A stretch of DNA of 62,000 nucleotides. It comes from Zygnema cylindricum. Its lineage: Eukaryota; Streptophyta; Zygnematophyceae; Zygnematales; Zygnemataceae. The position numbers were made by a program, and so were the translations under genes. This document shows positions 9,246 to 19,870 of the stretch, in pieces. The number at the start of each line of letters is the position of its first letter. Position 1 is the stretch's first letter. Location: contig JBBHKE010000323.1 of assembly GCA_037447655.1 (NCBI GenBank), positions 1 to 62,000 of the forward strand, given 5' to 3'. Under the pieces are notes generated by a model, which was given only the letters and a program-made list of their open reading frames with translations, searched no databases and was not told the origin of the DNA.

Positions 9246-10277
9246 TTATTTGCCAGCATGATGGAACCGGTCACAATACAAGAAGCCTTTTCAGCTCCGG
9301 AAAAAGATCAATGGATCGCTGCGGCTAACGATGAAATGCGATCGATAATGGAGGCTCAAACTTGGGAGCTTGTGGAGCTTCCACCAGACCGAAAAGCCAT
9401 CGGCTGTAAGTGGGTCTTTCAAGTAAAGCTGAATCTAGATAACTCTATTGAAAGATATAAGGCTAGGCTTGTTGCTAAAGGCTATAGTCAAAAGGAGGGA
9501 ATTGACTATGAAGAGACTTTTTCTCCGGTTGTCCGATTTCCAACTGTTAGAATTTTGTTATCCTTAGCGGCCATTGAGAATATGGAACTACATCAAATGG
9601 ATGTTAAGACAACTTTCTTGCATGGAGATTTAGAGGAAGTAATTTATATGAAGCAGCCTGAAAGGTATGAAGAGACTGGAAAAGAAAATCTGGTCTGTAA
9701 ACTGTTGAAATCCCTGTATGGTTTGAAGCAAGCTCCACGTCAGTGGAACCTAAAACTAGATGAGTTTCTTACCAGTCTAGGATTCGTCAGGATTAGCTCA
9801 GATCACTCAGTCTATGTTATGGAAGGGAAAGATGGGATTATGTACATTGCAGTATATGTAGATGATTTGCTGTTGTTAAGCAAGTCATTAAATGAAATTA
9901 ACAAAATAAAGGCAGCCTTAAATTCAAGAATTGAGATGAAGGACTTAGGTGAGGCAAAGTATATTCTTGGAATTCAAGTAGAAAGGGATAGAGATAGGAG
10001 AACAATCCATCTAACGCAACGTGAAGCGATAAGAAATGTGCTTGAAAAGTTTGGCATGGCTGAGGCAAACGGAAGTGCCACTCCCATGGAACTTAAGCAG
10101 AAAGTGGAAGGCATGGGGACCGATGGAGGAATCATTTTTGACGATACCTTGGAGTCAAGGGAGGCAGATTTTATGGCCACCATTCCATACCGACAGATTT
10201 TTGGTAGCCTAATTAACTTCATGAACTGCAGAAGGCCGGATATTGCGGCAACAGTTGGCGCTTTGAGTCGAAGTTAG
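9219..10277 (+). pseudogene. pol: Element A reverse transcriptase
   Basis: Copies element RNA into cDNA. Numbering from 9219: WELVELPPDRKAIGCKWVF (residues ~49-67), first catalytic Asp128 (HQMDVKTTFLHG), SLYGLKQAPRQWN (~165-177) and YVDD at 213-216 with both catalytic Asp. The connection continues to IPYRQIFGSLINF and DIAATVGALSRS. The real start is upstream in another frame beyond the CTGCGA repeat. A TAG at 10275-10277 separates it from RNase H in the same frame. Confidence 0.9.
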
Positions 10278-10841
10278 CAAAATCCAAGGAAAACAGATTG
10301 GGAGGCCGCAAAGAGGGTTCTTCAATACCTTGTAGGAACACGGAATCTTAGACTTGCTCTCGGTGGAGATGATGTCAAAATTCAGGCATGGAGCGATGCT
10401 AGCTATGGAGACATGCCAAGCCGCCGTTCCACCACTGGATTCATTTTGAAGATTGGAACTTGAACATGCTGCAGGAGCAGCAAGCTTCAAAAGGTAACAG
10501 CTCAGTCTACAATGGAGGCTGAATATATGGCAGCAAGCTCAGCTGTCAAGGAGTTACTATGGGTGAAGTCGCTCCTCCAAGAACTTCAATTTATGCAATC
10601 CGAACCTCAAATAGTGTGGTGTGACAACCAAGCAGCTATTGCAATTGCATCCAACCCGAGTCATCACTTCAAAAGCAATCACATTGACATCAAGCTGCAT
10701 TTTGTAAGAGAGAAGGTGATGAACAAAATTTTAAAGCTAATTTATCTTCCGGATGAGAAGATGGTAGCAGATATGATGACTAAGTCTTTACCTGCACCTA
10801 AGTTGAAGTTCTGTAGAGAGGAATGTGGACTGAGTGGCTAA
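10278..10841 (+). pseudogene. pol: Element A RNase H domain
   Basis: In frame with reverse transcriptase after the TAG. It shows DWEAAKRVLQYLVGTR, the RNase H Asp in WSDASYGD, a TGA near 10461 where relatives have a Trp/Ser segment, then STMEAEYMA with the catalytic Glu, WCDNQAAIAIA with Asp, and HIDIKLHFVREK. It ends at a TAA (10839-10841). A purine-rich run GGTTTATGGGAG just before 10865 is the likely plus-strand primer. Confidence 0.85.
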
Positions 10842-10864
10842 GAGAGTCTTAAGGTTTATGGGAG

Positions 10865-11847
10865 TGTTGTTTTGGAAACCTTAAGTTCTCTCTATATCTT
10901 ACTGCTATCTTGCCATGTTGCGCTAAGTCTGACATCGCAGCTAGAAACCTTGAGCACTCTACACTTGTTGCTGTGCTGCTATGGTGCTTTGATTTGACAT
11001 CGCAGCTGCGCTGCTCTAATATCACAGCTGCGCTGACAGATCATAGCAGTCATAGCAGTCATAGCAGTCTGCGCAAGAAAGGTGTTCAGAATATGAGTCA
11101 GTTTGTGTGAAGATAAATTGACGGGGACATGATTTAGTGAGTATGTAACTCGAAAGGGAGTACACAGATTCGGTGCACTTTAGGCACACGTGTCGGTCCG
11201 TGAGAAAGTCAAGTTTGGTTGTTCTAGAAGAAAAGGTACAGTTACATTTGAGGACCAAATTTATACGTGGAGGCTCATCTTCGGTGATGAAAGAATACGT
11301 GGAAAGCGGACGAAGTCCGCCGTCATTTTTGGAAGAGAAGTATTGACTGTACCGTCATTTCAGAGGACGAACTTTAACCGCGTACTATTTCATTTCTAGC
11401 TGCTGTCTGATTGGTGGAAATAATTATGTGCATTCGACGGTGGGATTTTTGTTAATGAAGAGTAGTGTACCATTTGACCACGCTTGTTGTAGTACGGTGT
11501 GATCAACCGTAGGCTCACTTGTATATATAGGACTTAGATTACTTTAGGAAAAGTAGGATTGTTGTGTAGGAAAAACTGCGAAGCAGTTTTTGGGTGAGTT
11601 TGAATTATAAGATCATTATGATCTTTTGGCAGAACTTTGTGAAATTTTGCATGTGGGTTCTTTGGTGTATATTTTATATTGTGGCAAATTTGCAGACTTA
11701 GCGTGTGTCTGGTTTGTTTGGGGCTTCATTGTGAAGTTGGTTGTTTGTGGGATTTCGTGAGAGTTTCCTCTTTGCACAATTGATTATCATGGCAACTGCC
11801 GGTGCTTCTTCATCTTCTTCAGTGGCACCAGCTGCCTCAAATCAACA
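10865..11847 (+). repeat. Group A 3' LTR
   Basis: 983 bp, same length and ends as the 5' LTR. It includes the gag start (ATG at 11789) and 59 bp of coding sequence, so a transcript starting in this LTR would begin with an element ATG and run into B2 sequence. The CGCAGCTGCG palindrome is at 11001-11010 and the TATA box at 11522. Confidence 0.95.
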
Positions 11848-11852
11848 GTAAG
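11848..11852 (+). other. Target-site duplication GTAAG, right of element A
   Basis: Matches 5679-5683 exactly and is followed by the continuation of group B gag. Confidence 0.9.
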
Positions 11853-12600
11853 GGTTCCTACAGCAACTGCTGCCTCAGCGAAGGAGGCAGATGATGGGGA
11901 CAACAATGTGTCCGAAAATGGGAAAGGGAAGGAGACACCCCTCACTCCTATTGCCAGAGTACCCAGAGCGGCAACCGTGAAGACCGCGGAGAACGATACT
12001 CAAATGTGAGAGGATGTAAACATGGCTGCTAAGAACTTCATTCGGAGGCACCCCACTCAAGCTTTGGCCACTCCTCATCTTCACATTTATAAGGCCGAGG
12101 AGTTGTGGGTGAGTTTGGTGGAGATCTATAGTGCTGGAACTATTCATGAGCTCCAATTAACTGAGCAAAAGCTAGTGAGTTACACTTACAAAAGAAGAAA
12201 GATGTTAAATTACTATAATGATCTTTCTTGTTTCTATATGGAGATAGAAAGTGCCGGGTGGACACGTACAAGGAAAATAAAAGTCAACACTCTTATCATG
12301 AAGTTACCAGATGAGTACGAGAACATAGTGTACCGAGTACATAAATGCCTGATAGTTCATGGAAATGGAACACACTGGTCAGGATGATAATTGTGCAGGA
12401 AACCACAATGGAGATTAGGAGAGGAGGAAAGAGCATTCAAGCTCTTGTAGCAGAAGAGGACCGATGGGGGAAGGACCTGAACAAACCGTACAAAGGGGAA
12501 AGAGATCACTCTAGAGGACTAAGGCTCCAAAGGGTCTTTGTCATTTTTGCAAAAAGCTAGGACACTTCATCCCAGATTTTGTAAAGCTGTTGGAGGTGAG
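11848..12600 (+). pseudogene. gag: B2 gag, main part
   Basis: Continues the gag interrupted at 5683. It has an acidic linker (DDGDNNVSENGKGKETP) followed by the conserved block from 12022: NFIRRHPTQALATPHLHIYK, EELWVSLVEIYSAGTIHELQ and LPDEYENIVYRV. A frameshift near 12345 moves RGGKSIQALVAEEDRWG into another frame. The knuckle near 12542-12590 reads CHFCKKLGHFIPDF, so its last Cys is Phe and zinc binding would be lost. Confidence 0.8.
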
Positions 12601-12652
12601 GCTCTAAGAGAACCGTGGAGGGAGTTCTTCTGGAGGGAAGAAAAATGCACTT

Positions 12653-13387
12653 GTGGTCAGAAAAGTGACAAGAGAAACCAAGGACGGGTCCTCGGAGGAG
12701 GATGGGGAGCTTCTTCTTGACGAGATTTTGGAGGAGAAGGAGATCCCTCGGAGACAAAAGTGTGCCCTTCGAGCAATTCGAGAAGCGCCACAGGAAGGGT
12801 GGATCATTGACTCCGGTGCATCCATGCATATGTGCCGTGATAAGGAACTCTTCACTAAGCTAAGAAAGATCCCTACCGTAGAGATAGAGTATGGGGATAG
12901 GAGAGTAGTTACTACAGATCTAGTGGGGTTAGTAGATCTGAAAGTCTAAGTGGAGGGTAAGACTTTTGTACTTACATTCTCAGATGTACTCTACATTCTT
13001 TAGCTGAGTAAAAATCTTGTCTCTACGTTTGTGTTAGATGACAAGGAGTTTGATACCTTCACTAGAAAGGGAGTCTTTATAGCTAAGTATGGGGATAAAG
13101 TTTACTTCACGGTAGATAAGGGTAGCCAAGGAATGTTTAGGCTTAACCTGAGTAATGAAAAGATGAATGCTTACTATGTTGGTGTTCCTCAGTTGATGAT
13201 TTGGCATAAGCGGTTGGGGCATTTGCATTTTGATAGGTTGAGGAATATGAAAAAGCTTGGGGTAGTAGAAGGCATTCAGTTTGGGGATAATGAAATTATG
13301 GATGATTGTAGTGGCTATGCTCAAGGTAAGGCTCATTGACTTCCCTTTCCCAAAGTCGCCACATATAGAGGTGAGAAAGTATTAGAT
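12653..13387 (+). pseudogene. pol: B2 protease and integrase zinc finger
   Basis: The segment from 12653 has an intact protease site WIIDSGASMHMC (Asp53 of this piece). A TAA at 12947-12949 and a TAG near 13003 break the protease; the frame from 13031 gives GSQGMFRLNLSNEK and the integrase finger WHKRLGHLHFDRL. The finger's second Cys is Tyr (DDCSGYAQGK). A TGA at 13337 replaces Arg in AHRLPF. Confidence 0.8.
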
Positions 13388-14291
13388 TTGCTCCACACAG
13401 ATATTTGGGGACCTGCAAACGTACCTTCGGTTGGAGGAAAGAGGTTTATGTTGACAATAACCAATGTATGGTCTAGATACTCTAGAGTGTATTTCCTAAA
13501 AACAAAGTCTGAAACATCAACTTCCTTGAAAGAATATAAAGCTTGGAGTGAGAAGTTTGAAAGCTTAGATGATCATATGAGTCTAGAGGAGAGAGAGTTT
13601 ATCAAGTCTATTCCTTATAGACAAGTCGTAGGAAGTTTAATCTATTTTATGAACTCTACTTGGCCCGACATAGCGGCAGCAGTTGGAGTACTCAGTAAGA
13701 GTTTTAATGATCTTGGGAAAAGAGACAGTGAGGCAGCCAAGAGAGTCATGAGATATGTGGTGGGAACTGATGAGTTATGGTTGCATTTTGGAGAAGAGCA
13801 CACTGACATCACTACTTGGAATGATGCCAGTTATGGGAACGCACCTATGAGAAGATGCACTTCTGTGTATGTGTTGTATGTTGGGGAAGGTGCTTGCTTT
13901 TGGAGAAGTAAGCAACAAAAGGTGGTTGCTCAGTCTACTATGGAGGCTGAGTACATGGACTCTTATTCTGCTGTGAAAGAATTGATGTGGGTCAAGTCCT
14001 TGTTGCAAGAATTGGGGTATATGAAAGAGGGAGTGCATGAAATGTGTTGTGATAATCAAGCTGCCATTACAGTTGCAACTAATCCAAAACATCATTTTAA
14101 GGCTAAACATATGGACATAAGATTGATTTTTGTAAGAGAAAAAGTTGAGAATATGATTGTGAATCTTGTATATAGATCTGATGAGGAAATGGTGGCTAAT
14201 ATGATGACAAAACCCGTGCCTTCTCCCAAAATATTGCAAAAAAAAGTGTGGGTTAAAACTGAGGTTAAAGTTAGACTAAAAATAACGGGAG
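13388..14291 (+). pseudogene. pol: B2 integrase-RNase H deletion fusion
   Basis: One frame of 343 codons is open from 13388 to 14419. Residues 1-56 are integrase (HTDIWGPA, first catalytic Asp5; EYKAWSEKF). At about 13557 it passes in frame to the end of the connection domain (LDDHMSLEEREFIKSIPYRQ) and to RNase H with Asp146, Glu186, Asp222 and Asp243. The rest of integrase and all of reverse transcriptase (more than 1.5 kb in intact copies) are missing. The frame then overruns into the LTR. Such a product could not transpose. Confidence 0.85.
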
Positions 14292-15287
14292 TTTTAAAAT
14301 TATTTAATTTATGTGGTATTTTTCTAGGTCTAAATAGTTTAGTACAAAAAGAAAGAGAAAAGGAGGACAGCCTGCCTCCACCTCCTCTCTCTACCCACCA
14401 TACTTGTTGTAGTCACTGAGGGGTAGAGAGTGTGGTTGAGCCATGGCTATCCTAGCTCAGCAAGCATGACTAAAGAGTGACTTAAGTCACTCTCAAAAAA
14501 AAAGTTGAGTCCGGTAGGACTCGAACCTCGAACCTGCAGAGCGCGGCGTAGCCGTTAGCTCTAACCAATTTGTTGTAGAAGTCCGTTAGGAGATATAGGG
14601 TTCGATATGTATTTAAACTATTGTATGGTAGTGAAATCAATTAACTGGAATTTGAACCAAGGAACATAGAACTTGTTAAAGTTTAGTGCGGATGTCATTT
14701 CGCACGAAATAAATGAATCGGACATTTGTTTCGACGGTCGACATTTATTGTCGGATTTAATCTGACGGCACATATCATCACCGAGATGGCGGAATGGTCA
14801 CTTTGGCTTTTATGAACGTGGCATGACTTGGCGCCGCGGGGAAGGATGACATTTGGTCGAGGGAATTCAAAAGAATGTACAAACGAGTTGAAAAGTGACA
14901 TGCGTCCACTTAGTGGCCTTGTTGTACACAAGCCTTGTCGAACGTAGTACCTTTTTGTACTTTACAGTCATATGATTGGTTCGTACTTCAGTAGATAAGG
15001 GTTGTGAGAGGGGTTTAGGACTAAGGAAATTTGGTAGGCAGTCACCTCTCTCTAAGAGAGCTTTGTATAAAATTGGCATTTTTGCATGCTCATAACTTAT
15101 CGCATGGTTGGGCGTTTTCAGAGATTCTTTTTCCTACGGACTCAAGGGAGTCCAGGCTGCACAAGGGTGCAGTCAAATTGTTTGCTTGTCTTCTTGGGTA
15201 GCAGTGGTTGCCATTGGAAGTGGGTTAGTTAATAACTATTTAGAGGCTTCCTGAATTCTATAGTCCAATGGAGGACACATAATTGCA
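14292..15287 (+). repeat. Group B LTR, 3' of B2
   Basis: About 996 bp. The start is altered (TTTTAAAATT after GGGAG, where B3 has TGTTGAAATT), and it ends ...ACACATAATTGCA. It holds the 20-bp palindrome at 14474-14493, the tRNA-like antisense module at ~14505-14575, a CTCTCTCTAAGAGAG inverted tract near 15045 and TATAAAAT at 15066-15073. The sequence after its end is an unrelated part of a group B pol, not a primer site. Confidence 0.85.
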
Positions 15288-15799
15288 CGAAGAAGATAAG
15301 ATTCATTTTTAAGTCTGAGAGTGAGGAGGACTTGGATATTCCAGGAATGGACATGAGTGAAAAGGTGATTGCAAATTGAAGGGAGATCCAAGATGGGGGA
15401 GATATATTGGAATCTCCCCATATCTCTTTACATTCCGAGGAGACAAACGAGGAGGAGCTAGAACTGACTTTCATGGATATGAGAGCTGATGAGTTTGTGA
15501 GGAGGAACCCGAGACTTCCCTCCATTCCAGCTTTGGACTTTGAGGGAGTACAAAAAAGCAACAAAAGGCTACAAGAAAAACATGCTGCTCAAAAGGTAAC
15601 TAAGCTGTCTCACCCTGATTCACGTTAATCATACTCGGAGGCAATCGACAGTTTGGAGAAAGATAGATGGATTAGAGCCATAAATGATAAGATGGCCTCC
15701 ATTATGGAAGCCAATACTTAGGAGCTAGTGGACTATCCTCCTGATAAAAAATTAAATGGGTGCAAATAAGTAATTTAAACTGAAATGGAATCCAGATAA
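15288..15799 (+). pseudogene. pol: B4 pol fragment: linker and start of reverse transcriptase
   Basis: A 0.5 kb internal fragment between two LTRs. It matches the integrase-RT linker of B3 (IRFKSESEEDLDIPG, ADEFVRRNPRLPSIPALDF, TKLSHPD) and the first RT block (DRWIRAINDKMASIMEANT, ELVDYPPD). Stops occur at 15626 and near 15720. The segment ends abruptly at FKLKWNPDN, where the sequence jumps into the next LTR; nothing of the catalytic palm remains. Confidence 0.8.
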
Positions 15800-16766
15800 T
15801 GTTGAAATCACTAGATTTAGTGGATGTTTTCTAGGTCTTAATAGATTAAAAGTAAAAGGAAAAAGCGTAGGCAACCTGCCTCCACCTCCTCAATCTATCC
15901 CACATTCTTGTTTTAGTCACTGAAGGAAAGTGAAAAAGGTGGAGCCATGGCTACCTTAGCTCCATAGGCAGACTAAATAGTGACATAAGTGACCTTTTAG
16001 CAAAAAGGTAGAGTTCGGCGGGACTCAAACCTGAGATTGGTAGAGTAAGGCGTAGCCGTTAGCTCTAATCGGTTTGTCGTAGGAGTTCGTTAGACTACAT
16101 AGGGTTTTAATGCTGTTTAAACATTTTTTTGGAACATTAAGCTGATTATTTGAATTAAAGTTAAAGAACATAGAGACTAGTTGGAATAAGGTGCGAACAT
16201 AAAACCCGCACGAAAAAAATGTATAGGACATTTGTTTTAACGGGTAGAATTCAAAGCTAGTTTGGATCTGACGGCACGCATCATCGTTGAGATCCCGAAA
16301 TGGCACCTTAGGCGGTTTTCACGCGTAACATGACATGGCGCCACGTGGCAAGATAGCATTGGGAAGCGAGAACCCTGGGGAGCATGAGGACAAGTCCGAA
16401 GGACACAGACGTTCACTCCATGGCCTTGTCGTTCACAATGCCGTACATTGTACCTTTCTGTACTGTACAATCTTTTGATTGGTTTGTACATCAGTTGATA
16501 GAGGTTGTGAGAAGGGTTTAGGACATAGAGGATTGAGGAGGTAGCCGCATCTCGTTCTATGAGCTTATATAAGTATAGGCATCTTTGCCACTTCATAATT
16601 AATCGCTTGGTTAGGCGTTTTTTGTGATTCTCAAAGGAGTCTAGACTGCAAATGGGTGGAGTCAGATTGTCTATTTGCATGCTCGGGTAGTGGTGGTATT
16701 TTTTGAAAGTGGGTGAGTCATAAACTACATAGGGCTTCCTGAATTCTGTAGTGGAATGGGAGAATT
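15800..16766 (+). repeat. Diverged group B LTR (B5)
   Basis: Starts TGTTGAAATC and follows the B LTR through to ...GCTTCCTGAATTCTGTAG, with the final ~20 bp eroded. It has the tRNA-like antisense module with B-box GGTTTGAGTCC (minus strand, ~16015-16080) and a CACGTG site near 16341. The right neighbour is the protease region of C1, joined without a primer site. Confidence 0.75.
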
Positions 16767-17531
16767 ATCTGAAAGTCAAAGTGGAAGGGAAAACCTCAAT
16801 AGTTACATTCTCTTATGTATTGTTTATTCCGGAGTTAAACAAAAACCTTTTCCCTACATCTGTATTAAATGATAAAGGTTTTGAAACTAGCACCAGAAAA
16901 GGAGTTTTTACAGCTAGCTTTGAAAAAGATGTGTATTTCACTGCTGAGAAAGGTAGCCAAGGAATGTTCACGCTTGCTTTAAGTAATGAAAGCTCAAACT
17001 TTACTATGCAAGTGTGAATGATATTATGTTGTGGCATAAGAGACCTGGGTATGTGAATCTAGAAAAGCTAAAAGAATTGAAAAAGATGGGAGCAGTTGAA
17101 GGGATACGCTTTGGGGAAAATGAGAGTTTAAGTGATTGCAGTAGGTGTGTTGAGGGTAAAGCACATAGATTACCATTTCCAAAGGGAGCAACCTACAAAG
17201 GAGAAAAAGTTATTAATTCGGTATACACGGACATTTGGGGACCGGCAAGAGTGCCATCACCCGGAGGGAAAAGATTTATGTTAACCATGACTGATGATTG
17301 GTCTCGGTTCTCCTGAGTATATTTTTTGAAAAACAAATCAGAAACTTCGGAGTATTTCAAACAATATAAGGCATGGGCAGAGAAGCTTCACGAGACCTCA
17401 ATAAGGAGAGTAAGAGATGACAATGGAGGGGAATATACTTCTAATCAGTTTGAGGAGTTCTTAAGAGAGGATGGTGTGCAATATCAAAAGACGGTCTGAA
17501 AAACCCGGAACACAATGGTGTTGCCGAGAGA
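16767..17531 (+). pseudogene. pol: C1 protease C-terminus and integrase core
   Basis: The frame of 16751-17017 gives protease strands ending in GSQGMFTLALSNES. A frameshift near 17000 leads to 17014-17316 with the integrase finger (LWHKRPGYVNLEKL, second His replaced by Tyr; CSRCVEGK) and first catalytic Asp in YTDIWGPA. A TGA at 17314 replaces Arg in SRVYF. The second Asp lies in RDDNGGEY, and a 1-base loss near 17496 shifts the frame before GVAERLNR. Confidence 0.8.
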
Positions 17532-18352
17532 TTGAATAGGACATTCAATGATAGTGCCCGGAGTATGTTGTCACATAAAAGGATCGAAAAAATATTTTGG
17601 GCCGAAGCTATCAATTGTGCTAATTATTTGAGAAATAGAGTATTTACTTTGGCGGTGAAAGGCCAAACTCCATATGAGAGATGGACCGGCCGAAAACCAG
17701 ATATATCTAACTTAAGGGTTTCGGTAGTAAAGTCTTCAGTTTAAATATAGATAAATCTAACTAGAAACAAGATCCTAGAGGGAAACCCCAATATTTGCTG
17801 GGATATGATGAAGATGTAAAAGTGTATAGAGTGTATGATCTAAAGAGAGAAGATATAATTATAGTAAAGCACCTGGTAGCTATGGATGAAGGGAAGTCGG
17901 TAGATCCCTTGAAATCCTCAAAGTCAGTCAGAATTAGATTTGATTCAGACAATTCTGATGACTTTCATCTTCCTAACTATCCGGGTCTCCAAGAAGATGA
18001 TACTCTTGCAGCATCCGATGATATTTTTGCAAGTTCAAAACAGATCAAGAAAGACTTAGACTTGGAAACACCGGTGATAATTATACTTGAAATGGAAGAC
18101 GTGGTGGAAATTGATATGTATCCGAGGGACACGGGAGAAGACGTGGTGATACGAAAGAATCCACGAGAACCATATATTCCAACTGCAAATTTTGAGGGAG
18201 GGAGAAGAAGTAGCAAAAGAATTCAAGATAAACAAGTTAACAACAAGGTAACTAATCTGTCTCACCCGGATGAACCTCAAACATATGGAGAGGGAATGAA
18301 ATGCCCAGAGAGAAACCGGTGGAAGACGGCCATCAATGAAGAGATGGCTTGA
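17532..18352 (+). pseudogene. pol: C1 integrase C-terminus and linker
   Basis: The frame of 17532-17744 gives NRTFNDSARSML, FWAEAINCANYLRNRV and TPYERWTGRKPDIS. The frame of 17795-18352 gives GYDEDVKVYRVYDLKRED, KHLVAMDEGKSVDP, then an acidic linker ending in the conserved RKNPREPYIPTANFEGG and the RT lead-in ([16 protein letters not shown]). A TGA follows at 18350. The order matches C2 on the other strand. Confidence 0.8.
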
Positions 18353-19102
18353 TTCATGGTGGCTGATACATGGGAGTTGGTGGACTGTCCACCCCATCGA
18401 AAACCAATTGGATGTAAGTGGGTTTTCAAATTAAGACGGAATTGAGACAATACTATTAAGCGATATAAGGCCCGGTAAGTGGCCAAAGGTTTTACTCACA
18501 AAGAGGGAATAGATTACGAAGAAACCTTTGCTCCGGTCGTCAGATTTCCCTCGGTCCGGATACTTGTCAGTCTGGCAGCTGCAGAAGACATGGAAGTACA
18601 CTTGAAGGACATCAAGACAGCCTTCTTGCTTGGAGAACTAGAGGAGGAGATCTTCATACGAGAGCCAAAAGGATTTGTGGAACAAGGAGAGGAAAATAAG
18701 GTATGTCGGCTGATCAAATCTCTCTATGGTTTGAAACAAGCCCCTAGACAATGGAACAAGAAACTTGATGAGTTCTTTACCGGTATGGTATACATCTGGA
18801 TCAGTTCAGATCATTTAATTTATATTTTTGAAGATGAGGAAGGTGTCATCTTTATTGCAATTTACGTTGATGATTTGCTTGTTCTGAGTAAGTCAATGGA
18901 AAAAATCAATAAATTAAAAAGAGATCTAAAGGGAATATTTGAATTGAAGGACATGGGGGAGGCAAGATATATTCAGGGAATACAAGTAGAGAGAGATAGA
19001 GAAAAGAGAATAATTAGACTAACTCACAAAAAGGCAATTGGAAACATGCTGGAAAAATTCAGATGGACAAAGCCAATAGTTGTACAACTCCCATGGATAT
19101 AA
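18353..19102 (+). pseudogene. pol: C1 reverse transcriptase
   Basis: After WELVDCPP and GCKWVFKLR in the first part (with stops), the open frame 18479-19102 carries [20 protein letters not shown], first catalytic Asp44 (HLKDIKTAFLLG), SLYGLKQAPRQWN and YVDD at residues 129-132. Three catalytic Asp are therefore intact. A frameshift after NMLEKF ends the segment. Confidence 0.85.
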
Positions 19103-19870
19103 AGAAGGGAAGTGAGGGGAGTGAGAAAGGAGATATCCTAATTCTAGATAATAAACTAGGTCTAGAAGAGAAGAAGTTTATGCATACTATCCCATATAGA
19201 TAGATAGTAGGCAGTCTGATTTATTTTATAAATTATACCAGACCGGATTTGGCAGTAGCTGTAGGAACGCTAAGTAGGAGTCTGAATGCTCATAACAAAA
19301 GAGATTGGGAAGCAGCTAAGAGGGTCCTCAGATATCTCATCCAAACTAGGGATCTTTGGCTGCATCTAGGTGGGGAAAATACTGACATCACCACTTGGAG
19401 TGATGCGAGCTATGGAAATGCTCCGATGCAAAGATGTACATCTGGATATATGTTGTATATGGGGAATGGTGCTTGTTGCTAGAGCAGTAAACAGTAAAAG
19501 GTCATTGCTTAGTGCACCATAGAGGCAGAGTATATGGCATCTTGCTCTTCTGTGAAGGAATTGATGTGGGTCAAATCCTTGCTTGGTGAATTGGTGCATC
19601 TTAAGAGTGGAATTCATAAATTATTATGTGATAATCAAGCAGCAATTGCAATTGCTGCTAATCCTAAACATCACTTTAAAGCAAAGCACGTGGACATCAA
19701 ACTTAGCTTTGTTAGGGAAAAGGTGGAGAACAAAATAATAAGTCTAGAGTATAGACCAGACAGTGAGATGGTGGCAGACATGATGACAAAATGTATGCCT
19801 TCTCCTAAATTAATTTTCTGCAAAGAGAAGTGTGGACTTAAATTTAAAAGTAACTAGAAAAAAAGGGGAT
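19103..19870 (+). pseudogene. pol: C1 RNase H domain and 3' end
   Basis: Pieces 19249-19482 and 19534-19857 give DWEAAKRVLRYL, TTWSDASYGNAP, EAEYMASCSSVKELMWV, CDNQAAIAIA and HVDIKLSFVREK. TAG/TAA codons lie near 19201, 19482 and 19512. The last codons before the LTR are CGLKFKSN, then a purine-rich run (A-rich then GGGGA) just before 19871, the likely plus-strand primer. Confidence 0.8.

Larger units (their letters stand above)
5684..11847 (+). mobile_element. Ty1/copia group A element, structurally complete, inserted in B2 gag
   Basis: 6164 bp with two 983-bp LTRs (5684-6666 and 10865-11847) that start TGTTG and end TCAACA, flanked by GTAAG duplications. By eye the LTRs differ at about 16 positions (~1.6%), so it is fairly young, yet pol already has several stops and a frameshift. 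Gag and Pol domains follow the copia order: knuckle, protease, integrase, reverse transcriptase, RNase H, in one frame apart from the lesions. Confidence 0.95.
4520..15287 (+). mobile_element. Ty1/copia group B element, copy B2, split by element A
   Basis: Both LTRs are present (4520-5519 and 14292-15287). The internal part is 5520-5683 plus 11848-14291; the gap is the inserted A element. The internal region keeps gag, protease and the start of integrase, then a deletion fuses integrase to RNase H. Its 5' LTR is also the 3' LTR of B1, and its 3' LTR is followed directly by another internal fragment (B4), so it is part of a head-to-tail chain. Confidence 0.85.

Noticed and set aside
7160-10463. 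Stop codon reassignment (UAG/UGA read as Trp)
   Set aside because: Stops occur at different codons in different copies, together with frameshifts and deletions, and sister copies have TGG at the same sites; decay explains them.
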